Origin: Gemmatimonadales bacterium
Lineage (GTDB): Bacteria > Gemmatimonadota > Gemmatimonadetes > Gemmatimonadales > GWC2-71-9
NCBI GenBank assembly: GCA_036265815.1
Contig: DATAOI010000062.1
Location: 1 to 59,720 of the forward strand
DNA: 59,720 nucleotides
Direction: 5' to 3'
The notes below the pieces were generated by a model that did not search any database, had not been told where the DNA came from, and was given only the letters and a program-made list of their open reading frames with translations. Numbering within the stretch: position 1 is the stretch's first letter; every line of letters starts with the position of its first letter. A program made the translations under genes and the position numbers. This document shows, piece after piece, positions 55,514-59,720 of the stretch.

Positions 55514-55957
55514 ATGACCTTCTGGCGACGCCTGTTCGGCAAGGGCCATCGCGAGACGCTCCAGCCCCAGCGACTCGACTACCTGAACGAGGGTCTGGCG
55601 CTGGAGCGTCAGGGCGATTTCGAGGCGGCCTTGACCTCGTACCGCCTGGCCTTCCGAGACAACCCCAGCGACTCCCGCATTCTGCTCAACATGGCCATCG
55701 CCTTCACTAAGACCGGCCAGCCGGAGGAGGCCATCCGGCACTACAAGCGCGCGCTGGAGCTGGATGAGAGCCTGGGCGGGGCGCATTACGGGGTCGCGTT
55801 CCTGCTGCTCAAGCGGGGGGACGTGCAGCAGGCCGCGGAGCACCTCCGGGCATTCCTCGCTCGACCGCCCAAGGGGCCGGACGCCGAACGCTGGGTCCGC
55901 CACGCGGAAACCGCGCTGCGGGATATCGCCGGCACTCCCGCCTCGGAGACCAGGTGA
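55514..55957 (+). CDS. TPR protein, 147 aa
   Basis: 147-residue protein with a short basic N-terminus (MTFWRRLFGKGHRETLQPQR) and three TPR units (GLALERQGDFEAALTSYRLA, AIAFTKTGQPEEAIRHYKRA, AFLLLKRGDVQQAAEHLRAF). There is no signal peptide. Its stop overlaps the GTG of the Ig-like lipoprotein gene by four bases. The partner is unknown. Confidence 0.82.
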   Translation: MTFWRRLFGKGHRETLQPQRLDYLNEGLALERQGDFEAALTSYRLAFRDNPSDSRILLNMAIAFTKTGQPEEAIRHYKRALELDESLGGAHYGVAFLLLKRGDVQQAAEHLRAFLARPPKGPDAERWVRHAETALRDIAGTPASETR

Positions 55958-56643
55958 TCCGCTGGCGGCGCGCGCTGGTGCTCGGACTGCTGGTGGGCTG
56001 CAGCAATCTCGACGAGGGCGACGCCGGCGTGGTGGCCCTCGAGGTCAGCGCTCCCGCGTCCAGCGTCCTGGAGGTCGGTGAGTCACTCCAGCTGACGGCA
56101 CGGGCGCTCGACCGGGACGGCAACACGGTAAACACCACGATCACGTGGCGTGCCGTCGACACCACCGCCAGCATCGATCCCGCCAGCGGCATTGTGAGCG
56201 GACTCTTCCCCGGCACCGCCCGCTTCCAGGCCACCGTCGGATCACTCGCCTCGGGGCTGATCACCCTCACGGTTTTGGCACCCGCCGACACCCTGATCAT
56301 CGCGGGAGACTCGGTGCTGACCGTCCTGGCCGATGAGTCCGCCTCGGCCGTGATGCTCGTCCGGCTGGAGAGCTTCGATCCGGCGGGGCCCCTCGCCAGC
56401 CGTCCGGTGATCTACACCATCACCTCACCCGTTCTCACCGGCGTCCCCCACACGGTCGAGCTTCCCGGCGGCGTCCTGGTGGACACCGTCTCCACCGGCA
56501 GTGACGGCGTGAGCAGCATGACGCTCAACCGGGTGACCGGCGTGGGCCAGCCCGACAGCGCGATCGTCCAGGTGAGCGCGTTCCGCACCCATGGTGCCGT
56601 GGTTCCCGGCTCGGGCCAGCGGTTCATCGTTCACTTCCAGTAG
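55954..56643 (+). CDS. Ig-like (Big2-type) lipoprotein
   Basis: 229-residue lipoprotein with signal and lipobox (RRALVLGLLVGCSN, Cys ~16). A bacterial Ig-like domain follows (LEVSAPASSVLEVGESLQLT, ITWRAVDTTASIDPASGIVS, GLFPGTARFQATVG; residues ~28-110). A second beta domain is present (LADESASAVMLVRLESFDPA, then TITSPVLTGVPHTVELPGGV). The GTG start overlaps the TPR gene. The stop TAG is part of the Shine-Dalgarno of the following acyl-CoA ligase. Confidence 0.8.
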   Translation: MIRWRRALVLGLLVGCSNLDEGDAGVVALEVSAPASSVLEVGESLQLTARALDRDGNTVNTTITWRAVDTTASIDPASGIVSGLFPGTARFQATVGSLASGLITLTVLAPADTLIIAGDSVLTVLADESASAVMLVRLESFDPAGPLASRPVIYTITSPVLTGVPHTVELPGGVLVDTVSTGSDGVSSMTLNRVTGVGQPDSAIVQVSAFRTHGAVVPGSGQRFIVHFQ

Positions 56644-56652
56644 GAGGCCGCC

Positions 56653-58452
56653 ACGCCACCGACCCTCACCAGCCTGTACTTCGGCGCGCTCGAAGCCTTC
56701 GGCTCTCGACCGGTGGCCATGCGCGCCAAGCGGGACGGACGTTGGGTGGCGCTGAGCTACACCGAGTTTGCGGAACAGGTCGAGGACTTCAGCATCGGCC
56801 TGCTCGAGCTGGGTGTCAGCCCGGGGGATCGGCTTGCGATCCTGTCGGAGAATCGTCCCGAATGGGCCATCGCCGATTATGCCTGCCTGGCCGCCCGCTG
56901 CACCGACGTCCCGATCTACCCCACCCTCCCCGCCAGGCAAGCCGAATACATCCTGCGAGACTCCGGCTCCGTGGCGGTATTGGTCTCATCTGCCGCCCAA
57001 CTGGAGAAGCTTCGGGCCGTGCGGGACAGGCTCCCCGCCATCCGCCACGTCATCGCGCTCGACCAGGCCGCTCCCGAGCGTGGCGTGCTCGGCTGGAGCG
57101 AAGTGCTGGCCCGCGGCCAGGCCGCGCGCTTGCGCTATCCCGACTGGCGCGCGGCGGCCCTCCGCGCTGCCCCGGAAGACCTCGCCACGATCATCTACAC
57201 CTCGGGCACCACGGGTGACCCCAAAGGGGTGATGCTGACTCACGGCAACATCGCCTCCAACGTCTCCAACTGCGTGCCGATGTTCAGCTTCTCCGACGTC
57301 GACGAGTGCCTCTCGTTCCTGCCGCTCTCCCACATCTTCGAGCGGATGTTCGGCCACTACTCGATGCTCCACGCCGGTGTGGTCATCAACTACGCCGAGA
57401 GCATCGAGAGCGTGCCGGCGGACATGCAGGACCGGCGGCCCACGGTGATGGCCTCGGTCCCGCGGCTGTACGAGAAGATCTACGGCAGGGTACTCGAGAG
57501 CGTTCGGGCGAGCTCGCTGCCCCGGCAGCGCATATTCCGATGGGCCCGTCGGGTGGGTGAGGAGTGGGCCGAGCGCGCGGTGGATGGACGCACGATCGGC
57601 CCGGGACTCGCGTTCCGACGCGGCCTGGCCGACCGGCTGGTCTTCGCCAAGCTCCGCGCGAGAACCGGTGGCCGCATTCGATTCTTCATCTCCGGCGGCG
57701 CCCCGCTCTCGGCCGATGTGGCGCGCTTCTTCTACGCCGCCGGGATGCCGGTCTTGGAAGGATATGGCCTGACCGAGACATCGCCGGTGATCGCAGTCAA
57801 TACGTTCGAGCATCACAAGCTGGGGACCGTGGGGCGGCCCATCCCCGGCGAGGAGGTGCGGATCGCCCCCGACGGTGAGATCCTGGCGCGGGGCCCGAAC
57901 ATCATGCGGGGCTACTTCGGCAAGCCCGAGGCGACCGCCGAGGCGCTCGATGCCGACGGCTGGTTCCACACCGGCGACATCGGCGAGATCGACGCCGAAG
58001 GCTACCTCCGGATCACCGATCGCAAGAAAGACCTGATCGTCACCGCAGCGGGCAAGAACATCGCGCCTCAGCCGATCGAGAACCTTGCCAAGACCAGTCG
58101 GTACGTCGCCAACGCCGTCATGCTGGGCGACCGGCGCCCCTTCCCCATCATGCTGATCGTTCCCAACGAGGAGGCGCTGCGGGACTGGTGCGCGCGCCAC
58201 GGATTCAGCGACGAGACGATGGAGGCGCTGCTGGGCCGGACGGAGGTCCGCGGCGCGATCGAGCGCGAGGTCCGGAAGACCCTGCGCGACCTGGCCCAGT
58301 TCGAGATGCCCAAGAAGTTCCTGCTGATGGCGCGGGACTTCAGCGTCGAGTCCGGCGAGCTCACCCCGACCCTCAAGGTCCGCCGCCGCATCGTGGAGGA
58401 ACGCCATCGCTCGGCCATCGAGACACTCTACGCGGAGCCTCACGTGGCCTGA
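56653..58452 (+). CDS. Long-chain acyl-CoA synthetase (AMP-forming)
   Basis: Acyl-CoA/fatty-acid ligase, ~599 residues, that activates fatty acids via an acyl-AMP. The ATP/AMP motif YTSGTTGDPKGVMLTHGN is intact, as are FISGGAPLSADVARFFYAAG, the GYGLTETSP motif, and GWFHTGDIGEIDAEGYLRIT with a downstream catalytic Lys region (TAAGKNIAPQPIE). The usual N-terminal residues (LTSLYFGALEAFGSRPVAMR) are in frame upstream of the first GTG (56713) and ATG (56719). A GGAGG Shine-Dalgarno at 56643-56647 sits five bases from an ACG at 56653, so I set the start there; 56713 is the conservative alternative. Confidence 0.88.
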   Translation, partial: TPPTLTSLYFGALEAFGSRPVAMRAKRDGRWVALSYTEFAEQVEDFSIGLLELGVSPGDRLAILSENRPEWAIADYACLAARCTDVPIYPTLPARQAEYILRDSGSVAVLVSSAAQLEKLRAVRDRLPAIRHVIALDQAAPERGVLGWSEVLARGQAARLRYPDWRAAALRAAPEDLATIIYTSGTTGDPKGVMLTHGNIASNVSNCVPMFSFSDVDECLSFLPLSHIFERMFGHYSMLHAGVVINYAESIESVPADMQDRRPTVMASVPRLYEKIYGRVLESVRASSLPRQRIFRWARRVGEEWAERAVDGRTIGPGLAFRRGLADRLVFAKLRARTGGRIRFFISGGAPLSADVARFFYAAGMPVLEGYGLTETSPVIAVNTFEHHKLGTVGRPIPGEEVRIAPDGEILARGPNIMRGYFGKPEATAEALDADGWFHTGDIGEIDAEGYLRITDRKKDLIVTAAGKNIAPQPIENLAKTSRYVANAVMLGDRRPFPIMLIVPNEEALRDWCARHGFSDETMEALLGRTEVRGAIEREVRKTLRDLAQFEMPKKFLLMARDFSVESGELTPTLKVRRRIVEERHRSAIETLYAEPHVA

Positions 58453-58473
58453 GGCGCCGCCCGCAGAGCGGCG

Positions 58474-59061
58474 TCAGCGCCGGCGAGTGCCCACCCAGAC
58501 GCCCTCGGCGCTGGCCATCAGGTCGATCGAATCACTCGCCGGATCCTCGCTCTCCCCCACAACCCGAAGCCCCGGCAGCAGGACCCGCGCCGCTTCGCCG
58601 ACCCAGGCCGGGTCGGTGGCGAACGGCGTCCCCAGCACGACGCCCCGCATCGAATGTGACTTGAGCGGCAGCCGACCGCCCCGCAGGACGCTCAGCGTGC
58701 CGTGATCCGTCACCCCAGCAGGTGGATTCACGGCGACGAGGCCGACGCCCGGGTTGAGCCGCGCCACGTCTTGCCAGTTGGCGGCGGGCGGTCCCACCAG
58801 GACCAGGTAGCCGCCGGGGCCGCCGAGTCCCACTAAAGCGGTCAGAGAGTCGCCGTCGAGCGCGCTGGGACGGTCCTCGACCGCGGGAGCACCGCCCACG
58901 TCCAGCACGCCGTCCACCAGATCGAACGTGCGGTGACAGACCGGGCAGCCGAGCTGACCTTCGCGCACCGACCTGTCTTCCATGCGGTGAGGCAGGAGCA
59001 CCAGGAATTGCTCGTCGTGGTCGGCCGGGCAGCGGAGGTGATCGGTGAGCTCGATGAACAT
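58474..59061 (-). CDS. Trm112-like zinc ribbon fused to a degenerate methyltransferase-like domain
   Basis: 195-residue cytosolic protein. The N-terminal 50 residues have the Trm112 layout (LTDHLRCPADHDEQFLVL, then GCPVCHRTFDLVDGVLDVGG), but the first pair is CPAD instead of CPxC, so the zinc site has only three Cys (11, 39, 42) plus nearby His/Asp. The rest (~75-195) has Rossmann-like strands (GYLVLVGPPAANWQDVARLN, VVLGTPFATDPAWVGEAARV) but no intact SAM-binding GxGxG. Function is unknown. It overlaps the M23 peptidase gene by one base. Confidence 0.75.
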   Translation of the reverse strand: MFIELTDHLRCPADHDEQFLVLLPHRMEDRSVREGQLGCPVCHRTFDLVDGVLDVGGAPAVEDRPSALDGDSLTALVGLGGPGGYLVLVGPPAANWQDVARLNPGVGLVAVNPPAGVTDHGTLSVLRGGRLPLKSHSMRGVVLGTPFATDPAWVGEAARVLLPGLRVVGESEDPASDSIDLMASAEGVWVGTRRR

Positions 59062-59720
59062 CAGGGCTTGAACACCACCCAGGTAAGGAGACCGGGTTCG
59101 ACGGTGATCTCGCGGAACACCTTCTTCCCCTCGATGGTCGTCCCGATCACGTAGGTACCCGCCGGCACGTCGCTCACCGCGAAGTGCTCGCCATAGAGTG
59201 GATGGGAGTGGGCCTTGTCGCCGTAGGTCTCGGCGTAGGAGAACGGCGTCTCGGCGGGGTCCCGCTTCAGGATACCGTAGATCCGGGCCTGCGGCACCGG
59301 CGCCCCGGATCCGTCGAAGACCTGGCCGGCGACGATCCCGGTACCCGGAAGCGGTTCCAGCCAGAGCTCCGGGTTGGTGGTGTAGGGGGGAAAGCGCTGC
59401 AACGAGTCGACGATCGCGCCGATCGAATCGGTGGGTGAGGCGGCCATCTCGAAATGCAGATGATCGTTGGTGGCGCGGCCGGTGTTCCCCACCCGCGAGA
59501 TCACCCGCCCGGTCTGCACCCGCTGACCCACCTTCACTAGCAGAGAGCTGTTGTGGTAATAGGTGGAATAGATCCGGTACCGCTTTCCCCCGGCCTTCAC
59601 CGTCGTGTCGTGCCTGATGCTGACGGTGAGCGCCCCCTCCTCCGCCGGACCCGCGTAGACCACCTTTCCGCCGAGCGCGGCCATGACGGGCGTGCCGTCC
59701 GGGTTGTTGAACTCGACGCC
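59061..59720 (-). CDS. M23 (LytM-like) peptidase with C-terminal regulatory domain (partial, 5' end outside window)
   Basis: The last ~219 residues of a peptidoglycan endopeptidase-like protein. The M23 region has the HxH part of the zinc site, DHLHFE, and NTGRATN before it. The residue that usually supplies the Asp ligand appears as Glu (GVEFNNPDGTPV), and the preceding His lies outside the window. After the peptidase comes a carboxypeptidase-regulatory-like beta domain (GTGIVAGQVFDGSGAPVPQA) of unknown partner. The 5' end is cut by the window edge. It overlaps the Trm112-like gene by one base. Confidence 0.88.
   Translation of the reverse strand, partial: GVEFNNPDGTPVMAALGGKVVYAGPAEEGALTVSIRHDTTVKAGGKRYRIYSTYYHNSSLLVKVGQRVQTGRVISRVGNTGRATNDHLHFEMAASPTDSIGAIVDSLQRFPPYTTNPELWLEPLPGTGIVAGQVFDGSGAPVPQARIYGILKRDPAETPFSYAETYGDKAHSHPLYGEHFAVSDVPAGTYVIGTTIEGKKVFREITVEPGLLTWVVFKP

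Overview
The window is a GC-rich, densely packed bacterial chromosome segment with no phage, transposon, CRISPR or rRNA signature. The mix of genes suggests a Gram-negative-type bacterium, and the style of the proteins suggests the Gemmatimonadota: a CcmE/F/H cytochrome c maturation block, many lipobox lipoproteins, a small barrel-like protein, a Psp locus and DPP4-like peptidases. That assignment is inference and would need a 16S or marker-gene search.

Region 1 (1-11.9 kb, minus strand) is the core gene-expression superoperon. It runs from a strong promoter at 11843-11871 through tRNA-Thr(TGT), tRNA-Tyr(GTA), tRNA-Gly(TCC), tRNA-Thr(GGT), tuf, rpmG, secE, nusG, rplK, rplA, rplJ, rplL, rpoB and the start of rpoC, which leaves the window at its left edge. 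The tRNA-tuf order is that of the E. coli thrU-tyrU-glyT-thrT-tufB unit. RpoB carries a large insertion of about 160 residues.

Region 2 (11.9-23.5 kb, minus strand) holds cysS, an MscS channel, a membrane-protein set (GDYXXLXY, DUF2157) with a DUF1611 protein, an AI-2E-family permease, and a Psp-like envelope-stress locus. That locus combines PspA, a YbjN-like protein and three tandem paralogous 'one TM helix plus coiled coil' small proteins. A nested inverted repeat, a 71-aa orphan and a secreted DPP4-like peptidase follow.

Region 3 (23.6-33.7 kb) holds a sulfocyanin-like copper lipoprotein and uvrA, then a translationally coupled plus-strand operon of TPR protein, macro-domain protein, ABC ATPase and ABC exporter permease. 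After these come a few secreted proteins of unknown function.

Region 4 (33.7-40.1 kb, minus strand) is the cytochrome c maturation block ccmE-ccmF-ccmH plus a double zinc-ribbon protein, followed by glpK and mtnA. CcmE has Cys in place of the usual heme-binding His.

Region 5 (40.1-46.2 kb, plus strand) contains an enoyl-CoA hydratase, a lipoprotein and recF-dciA-gyrB ending in a strong terminator. An ArsR-AHSA1-DHFR operon follows, with a palindrome inside its own promoter. No dnaA or dnaN is visible.

Region 6 (46.2-59.7 kb) mixes accessory metabolism (intradiol dioxygenase-like lipoprotein, pyrimidine-nucleoside phosphorylase, phosphoribosyltransferase, acyl-CoA ligase), DNA ligase, signalling domains (GAF, V4R), TPR proteins, a DUF4097 protein, a Trm112-like fusion and a truncated M23 peptidase at the right edge.

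The best candidates for undescribed biology are the Psp-linked triplet of coiled-coil proteins, the TPR-macro-ABC exporter operon, the cysteine-type CcmE with a cysteine-rich CcmH, the RpoB insertion, and the Trm112-methyltransferase-like fusion.
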